Below are positions 35,951 to 46,739 of a stretch of 64,000 nt of DNA, one piece after another; the first letter of the stretch is position 1, and every line of letters starts with the position of its first letter. A program made the translations under genes and the position numbers. The notes under the pieces were generated by a model, which searched no databases, had not been told where the DNA came from, and saw nothing but the letters and a program-made list of their open reading frames with translations. Source of the DNA: Ovis canadensis (taxonomy: Eukaryota; Chordata; Mammalia; Artiodactyla; Bovidae); NCBI RefSeq assembly GCF_042477335.2, contig NC_091251.1:84335501-84399500 (forward strand). The letters are read 5' to 3'.

Positions 35951-36289
35951 AGCAGAGTTTGTGCCCTTAACTAGTCCTGCCTTTTTTTTCTTCTCCTGCC
36001 TCCTACACCCTCCACACCCATCAGACATCTGTTCTACCTCTTCATATTTCTGCATTTCCCCCCTCTATTCCCACTTTGATATCAGCCCTTATTCTCCCAG
36101 AGGCCCCATATTAACATAAACTCAGGTGTGGTTGAAAGGGACTAATTATGAATAACAAAAGACATTCTCCTCGCCCCAGTTACTCAGGAAATTTCCAAGT
36201 GCTTTAGAAGCTCTTTGCCAGGAACTGGAACAAGGACCAAATGTGTATTTCTTATTATATCACAATATCACACCTGCTTTCCTTGACTC
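35951..36289. other. No gene recognised
   Basis: Unique, locally C-rich sequence without a coding motif. Confidence 0.5.
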
Positions 36290-36990
36290 CTTCATGATCT
36301 GCTTGAGTGGTGTGTTAACTGGTCCTCATTTCTCAAGTATATTCAGTACCCTGTTGCCAAAGATATCTTACCAAAAATTATACTTGATTATATTGTTCAT
36401 CTGCTTATAATTAAAATTTTCCTGTTACCTACTGTGCCAACATAATTTGGATCTAACTTTACCCAAACCCTGGTAGCTTAGATGGTAAAGAATGTGCCTG
36501 TGATACAGGAGACTGGGTTCAATCCCTGGGTCAGGAAGATCCCCTGGAGAACAAAATGGCAACCCACTCCAGTATTCTTGCCTGGAGAATTCTGTGGACA
36601 GAGGACCCTGGAGGGCTGCAGTCTGTGGAGCTGCAAGGAGTCAGACACGACTGAGCGACTAACACTTGCTTTCCAGTGGCGGCATCATCATGTACACTCT
36701 TGCCTGTAATCTTCTAGCTCCATGCATCCCTGCATATGGCTTAGGAGAGGACTGGGCACATGCTATGTGCTTATAATTTGGCAGTGCTCAACAGGCCATA
36801 TTTTTTCATCCCTGGCACAGCCTTGAAGGACCATTGTGTCTTGAATTCCCCTACATGTCTGATCAAAGAAATATTTCTCTTCTAAGACACTGAGCAAATA
36901 GCATCTCCTGCGGGAAGCCTACCCAGTCACCACAGGTACCGTGAAGTTATTTCCTTCTCTGTTTCCATCATAGTTTTTTCTTAGCTATCT
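36290..36990 (+). repeat. Probable L2 fragments around a SINE
   Basis: 'ttgttcatctgcttataatt', 'cctgttacctactgtgccaa', 'tgcctgtaatcttctagctc' and 'ctcctgcgggaagcctaccc' are in L2 3'-region order but well diverged. The assignment is tentative. Confidence 0.45.
36468..36672 (+). mobile_element. Bov-tA SINE
   Basis: 'ccctggtagcttagatggta', 'ttcaatccctgggtcaggaa', 'aaatggcaacccactccagt' and 'agtcagacacgactgagcga'. No clear target duplication. Confidence 0.92.
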
Positions 36991-37297
36991 TACCTGGTGG
37001 ACTTATTTCCTTTGGTGGCAAATAATCACAAATGGGATGGATTAGGACAACAGAAGTTTACCGTTTTGCAGTTCTGGAGGCTAGAAGTCTGAAATAAGGT
37101 GTCACAGGGCCATATGCCCTCTCTCTGAAACCTAGCTTCTGGTGATTTGCTGGCAATTTTTTGTATGCCTTGTCTTGTGGTTGTTTAACTCCAATCTCTG
37201 CCTTTGTAGTCATAGGGCATTTTCCCCAGCTCTTGCTCACATGGCTGTTCTCCTATAAGGACACCAATCATGTTGAATTAAGAGTCCATTCTACTCC

Positions 37298-37925
37298 GAT
37301 GGACCTAGAAACAGTCAGAGTGAAGTAAGTCAGAAAGAGAAAAACAAACGTTGTATATTAACGCATGTATGTGGAATCTAGAAAAATGGTATGCATGCTG
37401 CGTGCTAAGTTGCTTCGGTCGAGTCCTCCTCTTTGTGACCCTATGGACTGTAGGCTGCCAGGCTCCTTTTTTCATGGGATTCTCCAGGCAAAAATACTGG
37501 AGTGGGTTGCCGTTCCTTCCTCTAGGGGATCTTCCCTGACCCACGAGTTGGACCTATGTCTCATGTCTCCTGCATTGGCAGCTGTGTTCTTTACCACCAG
37601 CACCATCTGAAAAGTGGTATAGATGATCATATTTGCAAGGCAGAAACAGAGACACAGATGTAGAGAACAAACAAGAGGGGGGAGGGGGTATGAACGGGGA
37701 GATTGAGACTGACATATATACACGACTATGCATAAAACAGCTAATTAATGAAAGCCTACTGGGTAGCTCAGGGAACTCTACTCAGTGCTCTGTGGTGACC
37801 TAAACGGGAGGGAAATCCCCAAAGTGGAGGATACATGTGTATGAATAGCTGATTCATTTTGCTGTGCAGTAGAAACTAACACAACATTGTTAAGCAACTG
37901 TAGTCCAATAAGAATTTAAAAAAAA
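37298..37925 (+). mobile_element. L1-BT 3'UTR, 5'-truncated, inside MLT1
   Basis: 'agtgaagtaagtcagaaaga', 'gcatgtatgtggaatctaga', 'tacacgactatgcataaaac'-type text and 'acaacattgttaagcaactg', ending in a short poly(A). Imperfect direct repeats 'agtccattctactcc' (37283-37297) and 'agtcctctctacccg' (37927-37941) flank it. Split by a SINE. Confidence 0.85.
37393..37609 (-). mobile_element. Bov-tA SINE inside L1-BT
   Basis: Reverse SINE from 'gcgtgctaagttgcttcggt' through 'gattctccaggcaaaaatac' to 'tttaccaccagcaccatctg'. Imperfect direct repeats 'aaaaatggtat' and 'aaaagtggtat' flank it. Confidence 0.92.
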
Positions 37926-38070
37926 TAGTCCTCTCTACCCGAGTATGGCCACATCTTTACTGTTTATGTTTACAATAACCATGATTCCAAATACAATCAC
38001 GTTTTGAAGAAATGGGGGTTGGGACACCAGCATGTCTTTTTTTGGAGTGGGGACACAATTAAATCCTTAG

Positions 38071-38561
38071 CATCTGGCTTTTCTTAACTTTTTGTGAATA
38101 TGCGGCCTTCTCCGCCTGCTCTGTCCGATAGCAGGCTCCTATGAAGTGTTCAGTATGTGTTTATCCTTGTTCATGAGATAATTGTGGGAAGGAAGGAGAG
38201 GAGTTATGCATCCTTCATTAGGTTATGAATGAAGTGGGGGTGAACTCAGATTTCTTCTTGCTCTCATAGAAATCCTACGAGAGCAGCGACTTTGCCTGCT
38301 TGGTGACTAACATATCCTTAATGCTCAGAACATGCCTGACTTAGAGTAGGTGCTAAGCAAATATTTACTAAACATTCATACATTTTTAGTTGGATGGAAA
38401 CTATTGAATGAGTGGATCAAACTGATAGGAAATAAACTATAGATAATTTTAGAAACACTCTGCTGTCTTTACCCCGGCCAGGTCTTTTCCGAAGTTGTTT
38501 TGTTGCATTCACAAGCATTTGCAAGTAAAGCTGATCCTTCCAAGCTGCTAGCCCGAGGGTT
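38071..38561. other. No gene; short L2/MIR-like end near 38310-38400
   Basis: 'gacttagagtaggtgctaag' with 'caaatatttactaaacattc' resembles the common L2/MIR 3' end. The rest is unique. Confidence 0.45.
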
Positions 38562-38650
38562 TTTTTTGTTGTTCAGTTGCTCAGTCATGTCTGACTCTTT
38601 TGAGACCCCATGGATTGCAGCACGCCAGGCTTCCCTGTCCTTCACCAGAG
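38562..38650 (-). mobile_element. BovB 3' end scrap
   Basis: 'gttgttcagttgctcagtca', 'gattgcagcacgccaggctt' and 'ccctgtccttcaccagaggg' are about 85 bp of reverse BovB 3' end, preceded by a poly(T). Confidence 0.8.
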
Positions 38651-38749
38651 GGTAGGAGGCCGGTATAAAGGTAACCGCTGCTGGGGTGCTAATGGCATTA
38701 GAACTTGTGTTTGTTTGTCCATAAATTGGCATCCTCCTGAAGTCTTGGT

Positions 38750-39213
38750 CCGTCTAGTCAAGACTATGGTTTTTCCAGTGGTCATGTATGGATTTGAGAG
38801 TTGGACTAAAAGAAAACTGAGTGCCGAAGAATTGGTGCTTTTGAACTGTGGTGTCGGAAAAGACTCTTGAGAGTCCCTTGGACTGCAAGGAGATCCAGCC
38901 AGTCCATCCTAAAGGAGATCAGTCCTGGGTGTTCATTGGAAGGACTGATGTTGAAGCTGAAGCTCCAATACTTTGGCCACCAGATGCGAAGAGCTGACTC
39001 ATTTGAAAAGACCCTGATGCTGGGAAGGATTGAGGGCAGGAGAAGAAGGGGACAACAGAGGATGAGATGGTTGGATGGCATCACTGACTCAATGGACATG
39101 GGTTTGGGTAGATTCTGGCAGTTGGTGATAGATTGGTGATAGATAGGGAGGCCTGGCGTGTTGCGATTCATGGGGTCGCAAAGAATCAGACATGACTGAG
39201 CGACTGAAATGAA
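38750..39213 (+). mobile_element. BovB LINE 3' fragment with 13-bp target duplication
   Basis: 'cgtctagtcaagactatggt' through '[20 protein letters not shown]' to 'gcaaagaatcagacatgact'. Perfect direct repeats 'ctgaagtcttggt' at 38737-38749 and 39214-39226. An internal phrase 'attggtgatagat' is duplicated near 39124-39149. The frame is broken. Confidence 0.95.
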
Positions 39214-39226
39214 CTGAAGTCTTGGT

Positions 39227-40729
39227 GGGTCCTTCCTGTCCTTCAAGGGTGCCACAAGGAGGGAAATTTTGCCAATAAGCCCTGATAAATTTGATTTTGA
39301 TTTTCAGTCTACTCCTGAAAACTCCCAAAGCATAGGAGACTGGAACCTAGTTTTGCTCCTGTGTGCTGCCTGAATTGGATGTTTAGCTCAATTGCTGTTC
39401 ACTACCTGGCATTAATTGATAATTGCCTGGTTGCACTGAAACTGCCCATCCCTGGCTTCTCCCAGGGTCTCCCAGGGAGTTTTGGACCATGGATGTTCCC
39501 AGTTATGCCTCATTTGGGTCCTGATTTAGGACCGTCATCCTAAAGGAGGGCAAAATTTGCCTTGTTTCCTTCACTTCTTTGCTTTTCCCCTGGATGCCTT
39601 TCCTTGGATGTGGGCTCAGCTGCCTCACTGCACAGCAAGTCACAAAGGGAGGGTGCAGCTTCTTTCTTGGGATCACTTGTCAGCAGTTCAGTATGAAGGT
39701 TAAAGGCAAATCTGCGAGTCCCTGTACCCCAGAGACAAGGGAGGGTCAGTCTTTGAGTTTGCATGATGTTCTGAGGTTTCTGTTTCTTAATAATTGCTTC
39801 CTGTTTAGGTCAAACTATTATGAAGAGCCTTGAGGAATGGTTTTTTTCTGGTTTGAGTCTTGAAAGTTTAGTATGTGGAGCTACTTTTAAACTCTGGATA
39901 AAGAATATAAATAGCCACCTTGCATCCTTCTAGAAGTGTGCAGTTGGAGTATGTCTCTGTCACTGAAACATATGCTTTCTATTTGCTGTGTGGCCATTTA
40001 AGTGACCAGCTGGGCAGCATGAACCGCAGTGTAATGATCTGAGATAAAGAGAAGCTACCAGAGAAAGAAAATTCATGTGACATGAAGCACTGGGGTATAC
40101 ACAGGTGGAATGCTCACTGACACACTGTACTCTTTTCCCTGGGCCTCTGAAGGTCCCTCCACTGGAGCTTGGCCCACTTTTGTCACATGAATTATATTTA
40201 TAAATTTTCCCTTTGTCTTTCATTTCCTATATCTCATTACTATAATTAGCAGCTCCTAATCATAATTCACTTGAATGTGTGGGACCGCTGGGAGGTTAGA
40301 AACATAGCAATTATTGAAAGAGGGAGATCATTAAAACTCACTTAGAGAAGATGAAAGAATAATCATGACCACATTTTCTTTGGTAGCCTAAGACTTGTAA
40401 GGCCATCTAATTGCTTCTGTTATGCTTGGGGTCAATGTAGAGTATCATGCATTTACTTATCACCCACTTTGAAAACCCCTCCCTTAAACATTTCTTCTTG
40501 TTTCATCAACAACCTGCCAGCACCAGTCTATATCCTAGGACCATTAGTGATGAGAGAAACCCACTCCTCTTCTCAGATGCCTGACATTTCATCCAAAGCA
40601 TCTGTCTTGATTTCTGCTAGCTTTCAGTTTGCTGTCAAGTATGAACACCTTTGTGTGAATGAGTTTTGTGAGTATGGATGTTAACCATCTTAAGAAGATT
40701 CAGGCTTTCACTTCGTAGCCTAGTGTTGT
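39227..40729. other. No gene recognised
   Basis: Unique sequence with short open frames on both strands; none shows a domain. Confidence 0.5.
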
Positions 40730-41075
40730 TGCTGGAAAGTGGCCTTCCAGGCAGGAACTACATTTCCCAACCCCCTTTGCATCTGTCTGGGGCCGTGTGA
40801 CTGAATTCTGGCTGGTGGAGTGTGGATGGAAGTGACATTAGCTGCTTGCCTGTGACAACCTTCTGTGTAATTAGGTAGTTGTCCTTTTGTAATACCTGCT
40901 GGCTGACCATCCATACCCAGGGCTCCTTGGAGGTCAAGAGTTGATGATAGCAGGGTCTTCATCAGTCTGAATGAAATTGTTATTCAGATAACTATCTAGA
41001 ACATCTCCCCTCCACTCATACTTCCTGATGCAATTGAAATTCTCCTGTGTTAAGCCACTGAGAACTGGAGTTTAT
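40730..41075 (+). repeat. Probable ERVL/MaLR-type LTR remnant
   Basis: 'ggaactacatttcccaaccc', 'ggccgtgtgactgaattctg', 'gtgtggatggaagtgacatt' and 'cctgtgttaagccactgaga' follow the order seen in old ERVL/MaLR-type LTRs. The family is uncertain. No coding remnant. Confidence 0.5.
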
Positions 41076-42124
41076 CTATGACCTTTCTAGTGCTATCTTA
41101 ACAAGTAAAGTGGAAAACACTTCATTAAAGATATGTTTTGAGAGAGAGTTTGAGACCGCCAGTTCGTGAGGGTAGAGGAGGGGGGACTTTGGCGAAGGGT
41201 GAAGGTAGAAAGGATGTAGAATAGCAAGCAGTGGGCCCCCAGATGCGTTTCCTTACCTGATCATTCTTGTGAGGACTGGGTACTGCTTGCAGCATATTGG
41301 TTAGAAGGAACGTCTTGCTGACTTGACATTTAAGATTTCTTTTCCTACGTTTCAGCTTTCGTAGCATAAAGTTTTTCCTTCTCCTATTTTCATAACTTGC
41401 AGTAACTACTTGTAAATCACCTCATATCTCCCTAAGCAATAGAGCATAATTGTTTTCATTTCCCCTCTCTCCTGGCTCCCATGTCAAAATTTCAAACTTA
41501 CACAAATAAGCAGTTACACTCAGCAGCTCAGGATGTATTGTTTGTCTGTCTTTTCTTGTATCCATCCACCTAGCGATCCACCTGTCCTTGCATCCATCCA
41601 TCCATTGTTTGTTCTCACCACCTATTTTGTACCAGGAACTCTGTGAGGCTCTGAGGACACAATGATAAAGGAGATACATCGCACCTCATCTTACGGATTA
41701 GATTACATTAGAAAGCGTTTTGGAGGTGAATTCGTATTTTAAATGCCTATCATCTCTGCCCTGTGCAAGAAGTCCCAGTAGATATTAGTACACAGAATTT
41801 CTGCTCTAAAAGTCTGTTTGAAGCAAAGATGGGCCTACCACCCCTTTGCTCTTAAAACTAATGGCCCTGCATGCATTAAGGGTGAGGAGAGTTGAGCAGT
41901 GGCTCAGTTCTCTCAATAGCCACTTGGTTCATGGGAACTTGAATCCAAAAGCGTCATACAAATGACTTTTAAATACTGACCATTTTATTTTTGGTTATAG
42001 CTGCTTTGAGTATTTTCAGTAAAACACCTGTTTGTGTTTCCTGACTGAGATCTGTACGTTGACTATAGATGATGTTCTTATGAGTGATTATTACAAGTGA
42101 AAATTTGCTTCATTTGTAAATGAC
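41076..42124. other. No gene recognised
   Basis: Unique sequence with a diverged 'atccatccacc' simple-repeat patch near 41563-41605. The 85-codon frame over it is low complexity. Confidence 0.5.
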
Positions 42125-42562
42125 ATCTGCATTAGTTATCTCTTGGCTTGGAACAAACTACCCCACAAGTTGACAACTTAAAACAACAGGCATGATTTCA
42201 TAGTTGGTGATGTTGAACCCGGGAGTCACTTAGCTTTGTGGCTCTGGCTCAGGCTGTCTCCTGAGGCTGCAGTCATCTGAACGCTTGACAGGGGCTGGGA
42301 GATCCACTTCCATGAAGGCTCACTCACAGTTCCTCACCTCTCTGTAGGACTGGTCATGACCTGGCTTCTCCCTTCCCCCCGCAGCATGCTATCCAAAAGA
42401 GAGCATGCCACAGTATCCTTTGGGGCCTAGCCTCAGAAGTGACATATTCTATCAGCCATACATATGACCCTGTGCAACATGGGGCAAGACTACAGAAGAG
42501 CGTGGATACTAGGAGGCAGAGGTCATCGGGGGCCATCTTGATGGCTGAATGGCTACCATAAT
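42125..42562 (-). repeat. MLT1-type (ERVL-MaLR) LTR remnant
   Basis: 'acaacttaaaacaacaggca', 'tcacagttcctcacctctct', 'cctcagaagtgacatattct' and 'tactaggaggcagaggtcat' are the reverse of an MLT1 LTR, nearly end to end. No internal retroviral sequence. Confidence 0.72.
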
Positions 42563-42782
42563 ATCCTATTTTTTTCACTCTTAGAAATGCCACTTCAGTC
42601 ATATATGTATATGACCATGTTCCTACAAAGAGATTCAGGCCACATTAGGGCTTCTAGGATCACATACAAAGCCCGAGGTTATGAGAGACTACTTTTGTTT
42701 TAGTTGGGGGGGGTGGTGGTGTGCGCACAGTCATACACTTTTGATTTTGTAGCTTCTTTTTCAAATACATTGCAACTTTAAA

Positions 42783-44028
42783 GGTCTTCCCAGGTGGCGC
42801 TAGTGGTAAAGAACCTGCCTGCCTGTTCAGTTAAGTTCAGTTCAGTCGCTCAGTCGTGTCCGACTCTTTGTGACCCCATGAATCGCAGCACGCCAGGCCT
42901 CCCTGTCCATCACCAACTCCTGGAGTTCACTCAGACTCATGTCCATCGAGTCGGTGATGCCATCCAACCATCTCATCCTCTGTCGTCCCCTTCTCCTCCT
43001 GTCCACAATCCCTCCCAGCATCAGAGTCTTTTCCAATGACTCAACTCTTCACATGAGGTGGCCAAAGTACTGGAGCTTCAGCTTTAGCATCATTCCTTCC
43101 AAAGAAATCCCAGGGCTGATCTCCTTCAGAATGGACTGGTTGGATCTCCTTGCAGTCCAAGGGACTCTCAAGAGTCTTCTCCAACACCACAGTTCAAAAG
43201 CATCAATTCTTCGGCGCTCAGCCTTCTTCACAGTCCAACTCTCACATCCATACATGACCACAGGAAAAACCATAGCCTTGACTAGGCGGACCTTAGTCGG
43301 TAAAGTAATGTCTCTGCTTTTGAATATACTACCTAGGTTGGTCATAACTTTTCTTCCAAGGAGTAAGTGTCTTTTAATTTCATGGCTGCAGTCACCATCT
43401 GCAGAGATTTTGGAGCCCCCAAAAATAAAGTCTGCCACTATTTCCACTGTTTCCCCATCTATTTCCCATGAAGTGATGGGACCGGATGCCATGATCTTCG
43501 TTTTCTGAATGTTGAGCTTTAGGCCAACTTTTTCACTCTCCTCTTTCACTTTCATCAAGAGGCTCTTTAGTTCCTCTTCACTTTCTGCCATAAGGGTGGG
43601 GTCATCTGCATATCTGAGGTTATTGTTATTTCTCCCAGCAATCTTGTTATTTCTCCCACAATCCCAGCTTGTGTTTCTTCCAGTCCAGCGTTTCTCATGA
43701 TGTACTCTGCATATAAGTTAAATAAGCAGGGTGACAATATACAGCCTTGACGTACTCCTTTTCCTATTTGGAACCAGTCTGTTGTTCCATGTCCAGTTCT
43801 AACTGCTGCTTCCTGACCTGCATACAGATTTCTCAAGAGGCCTGCCAGTTCAGGAGACATAAAAGATGTGGATTCAATTTCTGGGTCGGAAAGATCCCCT
43901 GGAGGAGGAAATGGCAACCCACTCCAGTATTCTTGCCTGGAGAATCCCATGAACAGAGGGGTCTGGAGGGCTACAGTCCACAGGGTTGCCAAGAGTCAGA
44001 TGCGGCTGAAGTGACTTAACACTATGTG
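42783..44028 (+). mobile_element. Bov-tA SINE interrupted by a BovB
   Basis: The SINE head 'ggtcttcccaggtggcgcta' lies at 42783-42830 and the remainder ('gttcaggagacataaaagat' to 'gatgcggctgaagtgactta') at 43841-44028. The two halves are separated by a BovB insertion. Outer direct repeats 'actttaaa' lie at 42775-42782 and 44029-44036. Confidence 0.92.
42831..43840 (-). mobile_element. BovB LINE inserted into a Bov-tA SINE
   Basis: Minus-strand BovB 3' kilobase. Peptides include 'RTGHGTTDWFQIGKGVRQGC', 'ESEKVGLKLNIQKTKIMASG', 'MVFPVVMYGCESWTVKKAER' and '[20 protein letters not shown]'. Near 43610-43660 the 'ttgttatttctccca' phrase is duplicated, shifting the frame around the catalytic box. 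The 13-bp repeats 'cctgcctgttcag' (42818-42830) and 'cctgccagttcag' (43841-43853) differ at one base and lie within SINE sequence, so the order of events is clear. The open frames on both strands here belong to the LINE. Confidence 0.95.
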
Positions 44029-44036
44029 ACTTTAAA

Positions 44037-44728
44037 ACCTTGGTGAACATTTAACTGTGGGTCCCCTTGTTTCACAATCCTCATGTGAGAAAGGTGTGGG
44101 ATGCCCATGTAGGGCAAGACCAGTCTTTGGTCTTGAATGGCTACTCCTTACATGCCTTTCCCTCCTTTCCTGTTCTTCCCCTAGAAGCTGAATGCAGATT
44201 TGACTTGGATGTCCTAAGTTTTGCTGCTTAGTGATATTGTAAAGAGTTCCTTTAATTTGATACTTTTCAAAGACAACAAAACCAAGCTGAGGAGAGTCAA
44301 GCATATGACACGGATTAAATCAGTGAACTTGCCTGATCTGAGAAATTGCTTGCCACTTGTTAGAGATTTAGATTCTCAGCATGGTGCAGACCTATTGAAT
44401 GAGGTTCTTCTGAGGAGAAATCTGTGGTTTTAAACAAAAGCACTTCAGGTAATTTTTAAGTCCTGTAAGATGAAAGAAACACTGTGTTAGATCAAAATGG
44501 GCCCAGTCAAGTGTATATAAGACTTCTTGGAGTTCAAATATACGTTGCAATTTGAATTAAAATAAAGAGAACAGTTTTAATAGGCAGATAGTTTGGCTTC
44601 CAGATTTCTCTCAATGAACATTTGTTCCAAATTGAGCAGCATTGGTGGATGCTCTTTTGGTAGTCTGGGCTTCATGGTGCCTTCTGGGCTGTAAGCATCA
44701 CTCCCTGATTGAAAATCTAGTGCTTAGA
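44037..44728. other. No gene recognised
   Basis: Unique flank of the GNL3L retrocopy. Nothing resembling GNL3L or another gene is seen. Confidence 0.5.
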
Positions 44729-44738
44729 GACACAGGAG
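44729..44738. repeat. Target-site duplication, left copy
   Basis: 'gacacaggag' abuts the poly(T) that is the retrocopy's poly(A) tail. The matching copy is at 46792-46801. Together with the following T run it fits a 15-bp duplication (one inserted base on this side). Confidence 0.85.
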
Positions 44739-44771
44739 GTTTTTTTTTTTTTTTTTTAATCTTCTGATTAT

Positions 44772-44777
44772 TTTATT
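44772..44777 (-). promoter_or_regulatory. Retrocopied polyadenylation signal AATAAA
   Basis: On the minus strand AATAAA lies about 15 bases before the poly(A) tail, the normal spacing for an mRNA 3' end. A nearer A-run at 44856-44844 preceded by ATTAAA (44896-44891) might be an alternative or internal site. The target duplication supports the distal one as the mRNA end. Confidence 0.85.
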
Positions 44778-44981
44778 TCTCTTGTAAACAGAGTAGGGGT
44801 TAAATAAAGGTATTGGGTTTGTCAGCTTTAGACACTTGGGACCTTTTTTTTTTTTTCCTGGAGAATGAAGGGAAGTGGGTGAGGGGTTCTTTTAATATGC
44901 AGGTGCTTCAGGGAGAAGCAAACCATTTCATCTGTTATTTCCATTGGAACTGGAGTTGGAGAGGGAGGCGAGATCAGAGGA

Positions 44982-46415
44982 TCAGTCACCAGCACTGTCG
45001 CCAGCACTGCCAGAGAGATCAAGAGCCGACATCATGGAATCAGACAGCTTGCTGGCAAGTTTGTCTGCACGCTTTTGGATCTTCTTCTTCTTCTTCAGGG
45101 CAGATGCCAGAGCCTGGCCCTGCTGCAGGGGGTCTGTCTCCATGATCCTCTGAAGCACTGGGCGGCAGTCCACTGGGCAAACATCCACCATGCTATTGTT
45201 CCTAGGGTGAAGGTCCACATTGTGCTTAGCCCATCCCATCTGATGACGGTTTGGATTGGTGCAATACCCAGTAAGATCTCCAATCTTATACACGGTGGTT
45301 TTATTTTCCATGGCATCTGCTATTTTCACCATCGGAGAATGGAGCCACTTGATCCCCATTTTGAGCGGGTCCATGTCACCCAACAGCTCATCTGATTCTC
45401 CAGTGGCCAAGCATTCCATGGTGTCTTCATTGGCTTGCTCGGTATCCTCAATGTCAAAGACCTCAGTCATCTCCTTAACGATCTCAGCACTGAGATGGGT
45501 AGGCAGAGTGTGGGTGGAGGGTGGAAGTGTATAGAAGCTGATCTTCCCACTCACCCAGTCAGCCAGGACAGCTTTGGCTGCCTGCTCCTGACTGTATACA
45601 CCCCCCTTCTTCTTCTTCCCCAAGCGGTGGGCCACTGCAGTCAGAAAGTGCTCAGTGGTCTGAAACCCAGAGACACCATAATAGCTGGAAATCTCCTCCA
45701 GGTTGCAGCGTTGCAGGATGGTCTCCACCGGGGTCATAGGGTCCGCCAGCTTCTGCACATGAATGCAATTGTGCAGGATAGTGCCCACCTCTGAGTTGGG
45801 TCTTGGGACGATGCCTAGAGCATCCAGCAGCCTGATGAACTTGTCCAGGTAGACCTCCTGCATGAACTTGGTGACCCCAGGAACGGCTCCCACACTACAC
45901 GCACGGCTGCGCTTCAGACTATTGATCAGGCTGCTCTTCCCAACATTGGGAAGGCCCACAATGCCCACATGGATATGGGTGTGCACTTCACCAAGGCGGC
46001 AGTAGTTCCCCAGAACCCTCATGAGGTTTTCAGCTCCAAAGCAGGCTTTGCTTTTCAGCAGTGACTCAGAGGCTTGATCCACTGGCACACTGCAGCGATT
46101 CAGGTTTTTGACCTGATGCTGGGTACTGGCCTTGAAAGCCACAGTTGGCAGCTCATTCCGAAGGTATTCCAGCCACTTCTCCACAACCTCCTTAGGGACC
46201 AGGTCAATCTTGTTCAAGACCAGGACCAGCTTCTTGTTCCCTTCTGCCTGTAGGACAGTTTCCTCCATTTGGAAGCAGCGGCAACCCAATGGGTCCCTGG
46301 AATCCAGGACTTCCAGAATCACATCAGAGTATTCCACCACCTTATGGAACTCCTTGTAATAAGCCTTCCTTGTAGCCTCATCATCCAGTTGAGGAAACAT
46401 ATTTAATTCTTGCAA
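44982..46415 (-). CDS. Possible truncated GNL3L-like ORF (477 aa), unproven
   Basis: The first in-frame ATG after the premature stop corresponds to parental residue 99 of this copy. From there the frame is open to the natural stop. It keeps the circularly permuted GTPase domain: DSRDP at residues 38-42, NKID at 68-71, GLPNVGKSS at 154-162, PGVTK at 179-183 and DALG at 198-201. It also keeps the C-terminal part, ending in a Lys-rich stretch and [10 protein letters not shown]. It lacks the basic N-terminus that targets the family to the nucleolus. The Pro-to-Leu change in G3 (codon 45818-45816) would probably weaken nucleotide binding or switching. No promoter of its own is evident apart from the short retrocopied leader. 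I list it as a candidate because of its open length; the default reading is residual pseudogene sequence. Confidence 0.3.
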   Translation of the reverse strand: MQELNMFPQLDDEATRKAYYKEFHKVVEYSDVILEVLDSRDPLGCRCFQMEETVLQAEGNKKLVLVLNKIDLVPKEVVEKWLEYLRNELPTVAFKASTQHQVKNLNRCSVPVDQASESLLKSKACFGAENLMRVLGNYCRLGEVHTHIHVGIVGLPNVGKSSLINSLKRSRACSVGAVPGVTKFMQEVYLDKFIRLLDALGIVPRPNSEVGTILHNCIHVQKLADPMTPVETILQRCNLEEISSYYGVSGFQTTEHFLTAVAHRLGKKKKGGVYSQEQAAKAVLADWVSGKISFYTLPPSTHTLPTHLSAEIVKEMTEVFDIEDTEQANEDTMECLATGESDELLGDMDPLKMGIKWLHSPMVKIADAMENKTTVYKIGDLTGYCTNPNRHQMGWAKHNVDLHPRNNSMVDVCPVDCRPVLQRIMETDPLQQGQALASALKKKKKIQKRADKLASKLSDSMMSALDLSGSAGDSAGD

Positions 46416-46487
46416 AACTTCCCCCTTGTGATCAAACTCCTCTTGGCGTCTCGGGACATCCTGGCAGTAGCTTTCAATGGTCCTGCG

Positions 46488-46490
46488 TCA
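46488..46490 (-). other. Premature TGA in GNL3L retrocopy
   Basis: The minus strand reads CAC-TGA-CGC-AGG-ACC, so codon 74 is a stop. The frame is identical before and after (46709 and 46415 differ by a multiple of three), so this is a point-type lesion and not a frameshift. It is the only nonsense codon in the retrocopy. Confidence 0.95.
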
Positions 46491-46739
46491 GTGTCTCTCT
46501 TGTTCCTGGGCAGCCTGCTGCTTCTCCCTCATCTCCCCAACCCTCTTCTTCTTTAACTCAGCCTCCCGACTGGCATGATCATTGGAGTGGACAAACTGGG
46601 GAAAGGAGGCCACTTTGGTGGCTGCTTTCTTCCCATTCTGCTTTGCAGGCTTCTTGCAGCCTTTGGAAACTTTACCTGGCTTTTTATTTTTGTGTCTAAG
46701 TTTCATCATGATGACTAACTTGAAAGCAGGTAGATTCAA

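Larger units (their letters stand above)
37005..38070 (-). repeat. MLT1-type (ERVL-MaLR) LTR remnant, interrupted
   Basis: 'ttaccgttttgcagttctgg', 'aggctagaagtctgaaataa', 'ctataaggacaccaatcatg' and, after the insertion, 'gggacaccagcatg' and 'ggacacaattaaatcctta' are the reverse complement of a MaLR-type solo LTR. The outer pieces (37005-37297 and 37926-38070) are separated by a ruminant L1. No retroviral gene is present. Confidence 0.75.

Noticed and set aside
42939..43508. 189-codon plus-strand frame
   Set aside because: It is the antisense of BovB (42831-43840). Similar antisense frames recur at other BovB copies in the window.
44844..44856. Proximal A-run (minus strand) as the retrocopy's poly(A) tail
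   Set aside because: The AATAAA plus the longer A-run at 44740-44757 abuts the sequence that matches the 5' duplication, so the distal site is the mRNA end.
44982..46415. GNL3L as the functional parent gene
   Set aside because: No introns, a poly(A) tail, target duplications and a premature TGA at codon 74 all mark a retrocopy.
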